Below, piece after piece: positions 53,956 through 61,642 of a DNA stretch of 64,000 bases. Both the position numbers and the translations under genes were made by a program. The notes below the pieces were generated by a model. It was not told where the DNA came from. It did not search any database and saw only the letters and a list, made by a program, of their open reading frames with translations. Numbering within the stretch: the first letter of the stretch is position 1; every line of letters starts with the position of its first letter. This DNA is from Murimonas intestini (GTDB lineage: Bacteria; Bacillota; Clostridia; Lachnospirales; Lachnospiraceae), in contig NZ_JANKBI010000002.1 in NCBI RefSeq assembly GCF_024622195.1, forward strand, positions 372,001-436,000, written 5' to 3'.

Positions 53956-53992
53956 TGAGGAAATACCGTTTAGCGGAATAACCAGTTATGAT

Positions 53993-54020
53993 TTACAAAA
54001 AAGCGGTGAGGTGTTAATAT
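53993..54020 (+). promoter_or_regulatory. Promoter of the TetR gene
   Basis: TTACAA (53993-53998) and TAATAT (54015-54020), 16 bp apart. Hairpin element C starts at the next base, so it would be in the 5' leader of this mRNA. Confidence 0.5.
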
Positions 54021-54081
54021 GTTACTGTTCACTCCGTGACCTGTAACACGCTTCGCGGGACGGTGACATGTGAACAGTAAC
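54021..54081. repeat. Dispersed hairpin element, copy C (61 bp, short form)
   Basis: Perfect 12 bp arms GTTACTGTTCAC (54021-54032) and GTGAACAGTAAC (54070-54081). The sequence equals copy B at 27915-28057 without the 82 bp between its two TCGCG repeats, apart from two base changes. It sits between the -10 and the ribosome site of the TetR gene. Confidence 0.85.
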
Positions 54082-54122
54082 GTTGATATAGCTATTAGAA
54101 AATGAGGAATCGGGGAGTGAGA

Positions 54123-54710
54123 ATGGGGACGAGACAGCAGGAAAAATCTGAGATGACGAGAAATGAATTAAAGGAATCGGCGAAGAAGCTGTTTCTGACG
54201 AAGGGATATGAGGAGACATCAATACAGGATATTGCAGATGCAGCGGGTTACAGCGTTGGTTCTGTATACAGGCAGTGGAAGAGCAAGCAGCAGCTGTTTA
54301 TGGAAATCTGGGATGAATATGTATCATGCTTTATCAGGGAAAGTGTCATAAATGCTCCTAAGGCTCCGGGAAATGAGGAGATGATCGATTATCTCCTTAA
54401 GCGCTCTAATGAATTTGCAGAAATGGATATGTCTAAAAAGCTGTATGGGACAAGCATGACTCTTTCAGCTGCTTATGAATATGAGGGGCTGGCAGACTGG
54501 GCTTACAAGTATCAGCAAATGCTGTATCTTTTTTTGAAGCAGGTCAGCAGTACGGAAAATGAGGAGAAATTAAAGACAGTTGCAAGTATTATGCACTGTG
54601 TATTGAATGCCGATGCTATGAAGGCGGCAGAGGTGAAGTCGCCCAGATATGAATTTGAGCAGAGATCACTTAGAGAATGTCTGCTGGCAATTGTAAATAC
54701 CTGCCGGTAA
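54123..54710 (+). CDS. TetR-family regulator
   Basis: A 195-residue repressor. The helix-turn-helix is TSIQDIADAAGYSVGSVYRQ (about residues 32-51), followed by WKSKQQLFMEIWDEYV. The C-terminal helical domain would bind a ligand. The ATG at 54123 follows GGGGAG at 54112-54117; an in-frame ATG at 54102 is also present. It is divergent from the OYE-like gene and probably controls it through TGAATTAGATTCA. Confidence 0.9.
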   Translation: MGTRQQEKSEMTRNELKESAKKLFLTKGYEETSIQDIADAAGYSVGSVYRQWKSKQQLFMEIWDEYVSCFIRESVINAPKAPGNEEMIDYLLKRSNEFAEMDMSKKLYGTSMTLSAAYEYEGLADWAYKYQQMLYLFLKQVSSTENEEKLKTVASIMHCVLNADAMKAAEVKSPRYEFEQRSLRECLLAIVNTCR

Positions 54711-54734
54711 TAATTTCAAGCCACATATTTTGTT

Positions 54735-54779
54735 AAAACCGCCGCATCGGGAGTTTATATATCCAGATACGGCGGTTTT
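54735..54779. terminator. Bidirectional terminator between TetR and acidic membrane protein genes
   Basis: AAAACCGCCG (54735-54744) and CGGCGGTTTT (54770-54779) form a 10 bp stem with A and T runs at its base, so it serves both converging genes. Confidence 0.85.
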
Positions 54780-54795
54780 GACTTTGCGGCAGGGT

Positions 54796-55248
54796 TTATT
54801 CTTCTTTATCAGCAGCAGCTGTATCCTCAGCCGCGTCTTCAGTCTTTTCTTCTTCAGCTCCGTTTTTTTCTTCTTCAGCTTCAGTCTTTTCTTCTTCAGC
54901 TTCGGGTTTTACGGTTTCCTCTTCAGGGAGATTATCATCCTCAGCCCCGGCATTTTCTTCCTCTTCTGGTGTCTCATCAGTGGAATCTGCCGCTTCTTTG
55001 GCTGATGTACTTTCTTCAGCTGTAGTCCCATCCTCAGTCTTGGGCTCTTTTGGTATTGTCACATATTCGCGTGAAGGAGCAGGCTCTTCGTCCAGATCCT
55101 CATCATCGAATTCGTCCTGGAAATCGTCAAAGTCATCATCCAGTGATTCATCCTTCTGTTTGCATTTATGGAAGTAAGCAATCCCTCCTGCAACAGCTGC
55201 GCTTACGATTGCAGTTCCTAATAAAAATTTTCCAAAATTCTTAGCCAT
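54796..55248 (-). CDS. Acidic single-span membrane protein
   Basis: A 150-residue protein: an N-terminal membrane helix (FLLGTAIVSAAVAGGIAYF, about 8-26), a short basic segment (HKCKQK) and a very acidic tail of about 115 residues, DDDFDDFQDEFDDEDLDEE and onward. The tail ends with three seven-residue repeats of AEEEKTE type (54842-54905). The start at 55248 follows AAGGAG; the frame is open farther upstream. I do not recognise a named family. Its acidic, low-complexity tail is probably disordered and on the cytoplasmic or cell-wall side. Confidence 0.8.
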   Translation of the reverse strand: MAKNFGKFLLGTAIVSAAVAGGIAYFHKCKQKDESLDDDFDDFQDEFDDEDLDEEPAPSREYVTIPKEPKTEDGTTAEESTSAKEAADSTDETPEEEENAGAEDDNLPEEETVKPEAEEEKTEAEEEKNGAEEEKTEDAAEDTAAADKEE

Positions 55249-55361
55249 AGTGTAACTCCTTTCGTCAATAGGCATAAGCAGCTGGTCATATATTGAACAG
55301 TTACAGCCATAATAGATATAGCTATTGTAATACTTTTTTACAAAAAAGGAAAGGGGTAAAT

Positions 55362-55694
55362 TCAAAATACTGTCTGGACCAGAAACATATAAAGAAGGGT
55401 ACCGCCGCCAATGCTTAAGAGCGTATTACGCTTCCAGAGATGGACCAGAACAATAGCGATAATGGAGATAAATTCCGGCAGCCCATAAGGCGCGGTGACT
55501 ACGGAAACCTCCTTTAAACAATAGACGACCAGCATTGCAATAATTGCATAGGGCAGCACCTTGCCCAGATATAATATGTAGCCCGGAGTTTTCTTGTTCC
55601 CTGGAAAGAGCAGGAATGGAAGACCTCTGATCATAAATGTGATAACAGCCATGACAAGTATCATGGAAAATGTCTGAAAATCTGAAATTCTCAT
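55362..55694 (-). CDS. azlD: AzlD-type branched-chain amino acid exporter subunit
   Basis: A 110-residue membrane protein with about four helices (FSMILVMAVITFMIRGLPFL at the start). The LPFLLFP segment and the YLGKVLPYAIIAMLVVYCL stretch are typical. AzlD works with AzlC to move branched-chain amino acids out. It overlaps azlC by 4 bp (ATGA), so the two are made together. Confidence 0.92.
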   Translation of the reverse strand: MRISDFQTFSMILVMAVITFMIRGLPFLLFPGNKKTPGYILYLGKVLPYAIIAMLVVYCLKEVSVVTAPYGLPEFISIIAIVLVHLWKRNTLLSIGGGTLLYMFLVQTVF

Positions 55695-56386
55695 ATTCTC
55701 TCACTCCTCCTTTCAAGACTGCCGCGCAGTACAGTGAGCACGGCTAAAATAGAGATCATTGCAGGGATGATAAAATTCCCGGGACCGAACAGAAGCAGGC
55801 AGGCTACTGAGCAGATGAGCCCGATGACAGCAGGAAGGCGGTCCTGAGCATTGAGCCACTGATCTGTAAAAATAACAACAAAAAGCGCTGTCATGACAAA
55901 ATCGATCCCTTTTGTGTTAAGCTCAACAAGTGAACCAAAAATCGAACCAACTGTACAGCCAATGATCCAGTACAGATGATCCAACATGGAGATGGAGAGA
56001 TAGAACATATTTTTGTCAACACCTTTTGGCGGGTCACAGGAACATATCAGAGAATATGTCTCATCAGTCAGCTCATGAATAAGGATGAATTTTTTCTTGC
56101 CTGCATCTCTGTACTTATCGATCAGTGAAAGACCATAAAAAAGATGACGTATCTGGATCATAACAGTCATAATGGCAGTGGAAATGAGAGATGCCCCGCC
56201 TGCGAGCAGGTCTATTGCCACATATTGCATAGAGCCGGCATAAATAATAATGGACATGAGGATGGCCCAGGGAAAAGCAAATCCTTTGCTTTCCAAAAGA
56301 ATGCCAAAACCTATGCCAAGGAAAAGATATCCTGCCATGACAGGAAATGTATGTGGGAAAGCTGCTTTTAGCGCTTTTCTTCTCAT
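55691..56386 (-). CDS. azlC: AzlC-type branched-chain amino acid exporter subunit
   Basis: A 231-residue membrane protein. The N-terminus AAFPHTFPVMAGYLFLGIGF and the YAGSMQYVAIDLLAGG segment are AzlC signatures. It overlaps both neighbours by 4 bp, the YdcF-like gene upstream and azlD downstream, so the three genes form one unit. Confidence 0.94.
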   Translation of the reverse strand: MRRKALKAAFPHTFPVMAGYLFLGIGFGILLESKGFAFPWAILMSIIIYAGSMQYVAIDLLAGGASLISTAIMTVMIQIRHLFYGLSLIDKYRDAGKKKFILIHELTDETYSLICSCDPPKGVDKNMFYLSISMLDHLYWIIGCTVGSIFGSLVELNTKGIDFVMTALFVVIFTDQWLNAQDRLPAVIGLICSVACLLLFGPGNFIIPAMISILAVLTVLRGSLERRSERI

Positions 56387-57057
56387 GATTCCCTTCCTCC
56401 CATTCCGGTTCCCTCACTTGGAAGCATTTCTTTTAATATGTTATGAAACTGGTTGCCGCACCTCTCCATCTCCCCTAAGACCTTATCAATCTTATCAGGA
56501 TCTAAAAACCAGTTGTCACGGCTGATCCTCCGGGTAATGACAGGAGAGACACAGAACCTGACCTCGGGGAAGAGGAGCTGGTAATACAGCAGGCAGCGCC
56601 TGGCATGATATGCCTGGCAGGATAATATGGCTGTATGTATGGTGATCCCCAGTTTATCAAGCAGGCGTCTGGAAAAAATTGCATTCTCATAAGTATAGGA
56701 GGCTTCAGGCTCAGGCAGCACAGCAGAAGCAGGAACCCCATTCTGCATGAGAACAGCGCTCAGATAATCACATTCTGTTTGGATAGAGTCCAGGTTTTCT
56801 TTATTATCCAGATATTTTGATGAATCCTGAGGCAGGCAAAATCCATTAGAAAGAATGCTGTACTTCCCGGAAGGCATGACATATGGAGCCAGCCCCTCCC
56901 TATAAAGAGCAGCCGCATGGGCAGCCAGGCAGCCGTAATCACTGCCGGGTATAAAAATGATGTCAGATTTTTGAGGCCGATCTTCTATAAAAATAAATTC
57001 AGTAATAGCGTCATAAAAGGCCACGGTACTTATTCCCCTTTCAAAAATGGTAAACAT
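56383..57057 (-). CDS. YdcF-like (DUF218) protein
   Basis: A 224-residue protein of the DUF218 family: IIFIPGSDYGCLAAHAAALY near residue 35, EPEASYTYENAIFSRRLL and TAILSCQAYHARRCLLYYQL match the conserved loops of YdcF/SanA-like proteins, which bind a nucleotide or sugar-nucleotide. No clear Shine-Dalgarno lies before the ATG at 57057; a GTG eleven codons later, after GGGGAATAAGTACC, may be the real start. It is translationally coupled to azlC. Confidence 0.8.
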   Translation of the reverse strand: MFTIFERGISTVAFYDAITEFIFIEDRPQKSDIIFIPGSDYGCLAAHAAALYREGLAPYVMPSGKYSILSNGFCLPQDSSKYLDNKENLDSIQTECDYLSAVLMQNGVPASAVLPEPEASYTYENAIFSRRLLDKLGITIHTAILSCQAYHARRCLLYYQLLFPEVRFCVSPVITRRISRDNWFLDPDKIDKVLGEMERCGNQFHNILKEMLPSEGTGMGGRES

Positions 57058-57148
57058 GATATCTATGCATGTATTTGTCTATAATAAAGCCACTGTAATG
57101 CGGCACACGGAAAAAGTATATCATTTTATGGGGAAAAGTGGAAGAGGG

Positions 57149-57558
57149 AATTGCTGTTTGACGGATTAGAGGCGGGGAGGACGCTTTGCATTGTAGGCAG
57201 TGAATCAGCGGGAGGGACAGGCGGGCGAGAGGGTTCGTGGTTCAAGTCCGAACCGCTGCGTCGTGAAACTCTAAGGCCCCGGAGGCTGCTTGAAACGCAA
57301 AAGGCGGGCGGAAACTCGGTGCGTTTGCTGATGCAAACACCCCTCAGACAGCTCCGCCCTTGAGCGCAAGCGCTCACTTTTTTTGTAAGTCCCCCTCCTA
57401 ATGTCGGCGGACGGTATGACCGCAGCCTCCGGAGCCTAAGAGTTTCATCTCCTCGCTCAAGTCCTTCACCACGAACCCTCTCGCCCGCCTGTCCCTCATG
57501 CTGATTCACTGCTTAAATGCAAAGCGTCCTCCCGCCTCTAATCAGCTAAACAGCAATT
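57149..57558. repeat. 410 bp imperfect palindrome, non-coding
   Basis: Sequence from 57149 (AATTGCTGTTTGACGGATTA) reappears inverted up to 57558, with about 140 bp arms that differ by scattered changes and small indels. It includes GGACGCTTTGCATT, GAGGGACAGGCGGGCGAGAG, GTTCGTGG and CCGGAGGCTGC blocks on both sides. The central 130 bp holds GTTTGC/GCAAAC (57323-57338) and a terminator-like hairpin GAGCGCAAGCGCTC (57362-57375) with a T7 run. It is GC-richer than its surroundings. A 128-codon frame on the minus strand looks like a chance effect of the structure. It fills most of the 642 bp between the YdcF-like gene and the DUF4867 gene. Confidence 0.85.
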
Positions 57559-57581
57559 TTATCAAAATCCAAAAGAAATAG

Positions 57582-57610
57582 TTGACAGCCAGCACCAATG
57601 GAAGTATACT
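57582..57610 (+). promoter_or_regulatory. Promoter of the DUF4867-isomerase-xylB operon
   Basis: TTGACA (57582-57587) and TATACT (57605-57610) with a 17 bp spacer, starting 24 bp after the palindrome. Confidence 0.75.
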
Positions 57611-57622
57611 CAATTTATAAAG

Positions 57623-57640
57623 TTTAGTAATTGAACTAAA
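57623..57640. promoter_or_regulatory. Candidate operator in the leader of the DUF4867 operon
   Basis: TTTAGT (57623-57628) and ACTAAA (57635-57640) are inverted with a 6 bp spacer, just past the predicted start of transcription (near 57617). A repressor would block elongation or initiation; no regulator gene is adjacent. Confidence 0.5.
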
Positions 57641-57699
57641 TGGCCCGGAGGTTTTGTGGGCTGTCTGACCATTTTGGATTTACTGAAGGAGGACAATTT

Positions 57700-58320
57700 A
57701 TGTTGGAGATTAAAAAAGTGACGGATGTTTCATTTGCGCGGTATGGCCATGTGATTACAGATATCGACTGTACAGAGCTGGCTGCGAAGGTGAAGGAAGT
57801 TACACCTGTACCGGAGGATGTGACTTATGTGCCGTCAGTGCCGGAGCTGGAAGCGCTCAGTGTATTTGAAGAGTTCCAGACAAAAGGCTACGGGGAGCTT
57901 CCCATCCAGATAGGCTACTGCAATGGCCACAATAAGCTGCTGAACGGGGTGGAGTACCACCGGTCATCAGAAATAAATGTAGCGGTGACAGATCTTGTGC
58001 TTATGCTGGGCAGCCAGCAGGATATTGAAGCTGATATGACGTATGATTCAGCTAAGATAGAGGCATTTCTTGTGCCTGCAGGCACAGTCATTGAGGTCTA
58101 TGCCACAACACTTCATTATGCTCCGTGCCATGTGGACGAGGCAGGATTCCAGTGTGTAGTTGTATTGCCGAAGGACACAAACCTTCCGCTTGATGAGGCT
58201 CATGACAGAGGAGATGAAGACAGGCTCCTTGCAGCAAAGAACAAATGGCTGATAGCTCATCCTGACGCACATATCGAGGGCGCATTTAACGGAATCAAGG
58301 GAGAGAACCTCTCTTTATAA
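57700..58320 (+). CDS. DUF4867-family protein
   Basis: A 206-residue soluble protein of the DUF4867 family, usually found beside isomerase and xylulokinase genes in Lachnospiraceae. It resembles a cupin: GYCNGHNKLLNGVEYHRSSE and PAGTVIEVYATTLHYAPCHV carry histidines and a Glu that could bind metal. The biochemical role is unknown. The frame is open to 57640, but GAAGGAGGAC at 57685-57694 marks the ATG at 57700. Confidence 0.8.
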   Translation: MLEIKKVTDVSFARYGHVITDIDCTELAAKVKEVTPVPEDVTYVPSVPELEALSVFEEFQTKGYGELPIQIGYCNGHNKLLNGVEYHRSSEINVAVTDLVLMLGSQQDIEADMTYDSAKIEAFLVPAGTVIEVYATTLHYAPCHVDEAGFQCVVVLPKDTNLPLDEAHDRGDEDRLLAAKNKWLIAHPDAHIEGAFNGIKGENLSL

Positions 58321-58429
58321 GAAGAAAGTAATGCAGATAAAATTAATAAGACAAAATTAAATAAGATAATACTAACAACACAATATTAATAACACAATAT
58401 TTACAAATAGAAAGATGGAGGATAAAAAC

Positions 58430-59917
58430 ATGATGAAAAATATGCCAAAGGTGAAGATTGGTATTGTAGCAGTGAGCAGGGACTGTTTCCCGGAATCTCT
58501 TTCTGTTACCAGAAGAGAAGCATTAGTAAAAGCTTATACAGATAAGTTTGGTGCAGAGGATATTTATGAATGTCCGATCTGTATTGTGGAGAGCGAAATA
58601 CATATGGTTCAGGCTTTAGAGGATGTAAAGAAAGCAGGCTGTAATGCGCTTGTTGTATACCTTGGAAACTTCGGACCGGAAATCTCAGAGACACTTCTTG
58701 CAAAGCATTTTGACGGACCTGCAATGTTTGTGGCAGCAGCAGAAGAGACAGGCAGCAACCTGCTTCAGGGCCGCGGCGATGCATACTGCGGTATGTTAAA
58801 TGCCAGCTATAATTTAAAATTACGCAATATTAAGGCATATATCCCTGAATATCCGGTTGGAAATGCAGAGGAATGTGCTGATATGATCCATGAATTTGTG
58901 CCTATCGCAAGAGCAGTTGTGGGGCTTTCCAAGTTAAAGATCATCAGCTTTGGCCCAAGACCGCTTAACTTCCTGGCATGCAATGCGCCGATCAAGCAGC
59001 TTTATAACCTGGGTGTGGAAATCGAAGAGAATTCCGAACTGGATCTGTTCGAAGCCTACAATAAACATGCAGGAGATCCGCGTATCGCCGAGGTGGCAAA
59101 AGATATGGAAGCAGAACTTGGCGAAGGAAATATGAAGCCGGAGATTCTGCCGAAACTGGCACAGTATGAAATCACTCTGTTAGACTGGGTAGAAGAACAC
59201 AAGGGATACAGAGAATATGTGGCGATCGCAGGAAAATGCTGGCCGGCATTCCAGACTCAGTTTGGATTCGTGCCATGCTATGTAAACAGCCGTCTGACAG
59301 GAATGGGAATCCCTGTATCATGTGAAGTAGATATTTACGGTGCTCTGAGTGAGTTTATCGGCACATGTGTAAGTGACGACGTCGTTACACTGCTGGATAT
59401 TAATAATACAGTGCCGAATGATATGTATGAAGAAGATATCAAGGGCAAATTTAATTATACACAGAAGGATACCTTCATGGGCTTCCACTGTGGAAATACA
59501 TGTTCTAAGAAACTGGCCTTCTGCTCTATGAAATATCAGATGATCATGGCCAGGGCACTTCCGGAAGAAGTGACACAGGGAACTCTGGAAGGGGATATCT
59601 TACCTGGAGATATTACTTTCTACCGTCTGCAGAGCACAGCTGACAACAAGCTCCGTGCATATATAGCACACGGCGAAGTACTTCCTGTTGCAACACGCTC
59701 CTTTGGAGGAATCGGTGTATTCGCTATTCCTGAAATGGGCAGATTCTACCGTCACGTGCTGATCGAGGGCAATTATCCTCACCATGGAGCTGTTGCGTTT
59801 GGACACTATGGAAAAGCGCTGTATGAAGTATTTAAGTACATTGGCGTGGAGTTAGATGAGATAGGCTTTAACCAGCCGAAGGGAATGCTCTACAAGTCAG
59901 AGAATCCATTTGCATAG
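58430..59917 (+). CDS. L-fucose/L-arabinose isomerase-like protein
   Basis: A 495-residue member of the FucI/AraA-type fold, a distant paralog of the protein at 37844. SFGPRPLNFLACNAPIKQLY, VSCEVDIYGALSEFIG and MGFHCGNTCSKK are family motifs, with the Glu and Asp of CEVD and the His of FHCG as candidate Mn ligands. It likely turns an aldose such as L-fucose, D-arabinose or D-altrose into the ketose that the neighbouring kinase uses. The ATG at 58430 follows GGAGG (58417-58421) by 8 nt; an upstream in-frame ATG at 58415 overlaps that site. Confidence 0.82.
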   Translation: MMKNMPKVKIGIVAVSRDCFPESLSVTRREALVKAYTDKFGAEDIYECPICIVESEIHMVQALEDVKKAGCNALVVYLGNFGPEISETLLAKHFDGPAMFVAAAEETGSNLLQGRGDAYCGMLNASYNLKLRNIKAYIPEYPVGNAEECADMIHEFVPIARAVVGLSKLKIISFGPRPLNFLACNAPIKQLYNLGVEIEENSELDLFEAYNKHAGDPRIAEVAKDMEAELGEGNMKPEILPKLAQYEITLLDWVEEHKGYREYVAIAGKCWPAFQTQFGFVPCYVNSRLTGMGIPVSCEVDIYGALSEFIGTCVSDDVVTLLDINNTVPNDMYEEDIKGKFNYTQKDTFMGFHCGNTCSKKLAFCSMKYQMIMARALPEEVTQGTLEGDILPGDITFYRLQSTADNKLRAYIAHGEVLPVATRSFGGIGVFAIPEMGRFYRHVLIEGNYPHHGAVAFGHYGKALYEVFKYIGVELDEIGFNQPKGMLYKSENPFA

Positions 59918-59927
59918 GAGATCATAT

Positions 59928-61397
59928 ATGTTATATATAGGTGTAGATTTAGGTACTTCTGCCGTGAAGCTGCTTTTGATGCAGGCAGACGGAACTATTG
60001 AAAATGTTGTTTCAAAAGAATATCCTCTTTATTTCCCCCATCCGGGCTGGTCTGAACAGAAGCCGGAAGACTGGTGGGATGCCGTTAAGGAGGGAATCAA
60101 AGAGCTGACAGCTGCCTGTGACAAGTCACAGGTGGCGGGCATAAGTTTCGGGGGCCAGATGCACGGCCTAGTCATTCTGGATGAAAAGGATGACGTGATC
60201 CGTCCGGCTATCCTGTGGAATGACGGAAGAACAGGGAAAGAGACAAATTATCTGAACGATGTTATCGGTAAAGACAAGCTTTCCCAGTACACGGCAAATA
60301 TTGCATTTGCAGGTTTTACGGCTCCTAAGGTGCTTTGGGTGAAAGAAAATGAGCCGGAAAATTTCTCAAGGATCAAAAAAATAATGCTGCCCAAGGACTA
60401 CATTGCATACAAATTGTCGGGCACCTTCTGTACGGATGTGTCTGACGCATCAGGCATGCTGCTCTTTGATGTAAAGAATAAATGCTGGTCAGAAGAAATG
60501 ATGGAGATATGCGGCATCACAAGAGATCAGCTGGCAGATATCTATGAGAGCTATGAAGCAGTAGGTAAGCTGAAGAAAGATGTGGCAGAAGAACTGGGAC
60601 TCCCGGAATCTGTAGTTATTGCAGCCGGGGCTGGGGATAATGCAGCAGCAGCAGTAGGCACAGGGACTGTAGGAGACGGACAGTGCAATATCTCACTTGG
60701 AACCTCAGGAACGATCTTCATCTCAAGCAGAGATTTTGGCGTGGATGAAAATAATGCGCTTCATGCCTTTGCACATGCAGACGGACATTATCATCTCATG
60801 GGATGTATGCTCAGTGCAGCGTCCTGTAATAAGTGGTGGATGGATGAGATCTTAAGATCAAAGGATTATGCAGGCGAACAGGCAGCTATTGAGAAATTAG
60901 GTGAGAATAATGTATATTTCCTTCCCTATCTCATGGGTGAGCGGTCTCCGCACAACAATCCTGATGCGAGAGGCACATTTATTGGAATGACAATGGATAC
61001 CACGAGAGAAGATATGATCCAGGCTGTGCTGGAAGGGGTAGCTTTTGCAATCCGTGATTCCTTTGAAGTGGCAAAATCCCTGGGAATACAGATAGAACGC
61101 ACAAAGATCTGCGGAGGCGGAGCGAAGAGCCCGCTTTGGAAGAAGATCATGGCTAATGTGCTTAATATTAAAGTAGATGTGCTGGTGACTGAAGAAGGAC
61201 CGGGGCTTGGCGGCGCTATGCTGGCAGCAGTAGCCTGCAATGAATATGCGGATGTGGAAGAAGCAGCTGCAAGGATTGTCAAAGTTGCAGATACGATCGA
61301 GCCTGATCCGGAACTGGCTGCAAAATACGAAGAGAAATACAGGAAATTCGCACAGATATATCCGACAGTAAAGGATCTGTTTACGAAGCTTCTGTAA
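59928..61397 (+). CDS. xylB: Xylulokinase (FGGY family)
   Basis: A 489-residue FGGY sugar kinase. GVDLGTSAVKLLL at the N-terminus is the phosphate-binding loop, ISFGGQMHGLV and ILWNDGRTGKE are sugar-kinase motifs, and the C-terminal domain has GAGDNAAAAVGTG and GGGAKSPLWKKI for ATP. It phosphorylates D-xylulose or a related ketose (ribulose or fuculose are possible), matching the isomerase 10 bp upstream. The start at 59928 follows TAGGAG; an in-frame ATG at 59910 is inside the isomerase gene. Confidence 0.93.
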   Translation: MLYIGVDLGTSAVKLLLMQADGTIENVVSKEYPLYFPHPGWSEQKPEDWWDAVKEGIKELTAACDKSQVAGISFGGQMHGLVILDEKDDVIRPAILWNDGRTGKETNYLNDVIGKDKLSQYTANIAFAGFTAPKVLWVKENEPENFSRIKKIMLPKDYIAYKLSGTFCTDVSDASGMLLFDVKNKCWSEEMMEICGITRDQLADIYESYEAVGKLKKDVAEELGLPESVVIAAGAGDNAAAAVGTGTVGDGQCNISLGTSGTIFISSRDFGVDENNALHAFAHADGHYHLMGCMLSAASCNKWWMDEILRSKDYAGEQAAIEKLGENNVYFLPYLMGERSPHNNPDARGTFIGMTMDTTREDMIQAVLEGVAFAIRDSFEVAKSLGIQIERTKICGGGAKSPLWKKIMANVLNIKVDVLVTEEGPGLGGAMLAAVACNEYADVEEAAARIVKVADTIEPDPELAAKYEEKYRKFAQIYPTVKDLFTKLL

Positions 61398-61414
61398 GCG
61401 CCAAAAGGCAAATA

Positions 61415-61455
61415 AGACATCGAGAAAGGTAGAGATACATTTTTCGGTGTCTTTT
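61415..61455 (+). terminator. Terminator after xylB
   Basis: AAGACATCGAGAAA (61415-61428) pairs loosely with TTTTTCGGTGTCTT, then TTCTATG. The stem has a few mismatches, and it is the only candidate in the 245 bp spacer; a TATAAT at 61501 may serve the next gene. Confidence 0.6.
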
Positions 61456-61642
61456 CTATGTAAAACAAATTGCACGTTCGTATTTCTTTGGCTGATTGCT
61501 TATAATGTAAACCCGCAGAGCCCACATAAGCTTGAAAAATGGCAGTATATTTGTTATTATGAGCAGGAAAAGGAATATCACAGTGAGCCTTTGAATGTGG
61601 CTGACGGGCAGTTACAACAGAGGTAGTTTAGGGAGGGGCTTT

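Noticed and set aside
57236..57256. tRNA-like T-arm (GTGGTTCAAGTCC) in the left arm of the palindrome
   Set aside because: No acceptor stem, anticodon arm or D-arm can be placed around it, and the same stretch is altered in the right arm.
57126..57509. A 128-codon minus-strand frame inside the large palindrome
   Set aside because: The sequence is arginine- and proline-rich without any family signature and falls in an inverted repeat where chance open frames are expected.
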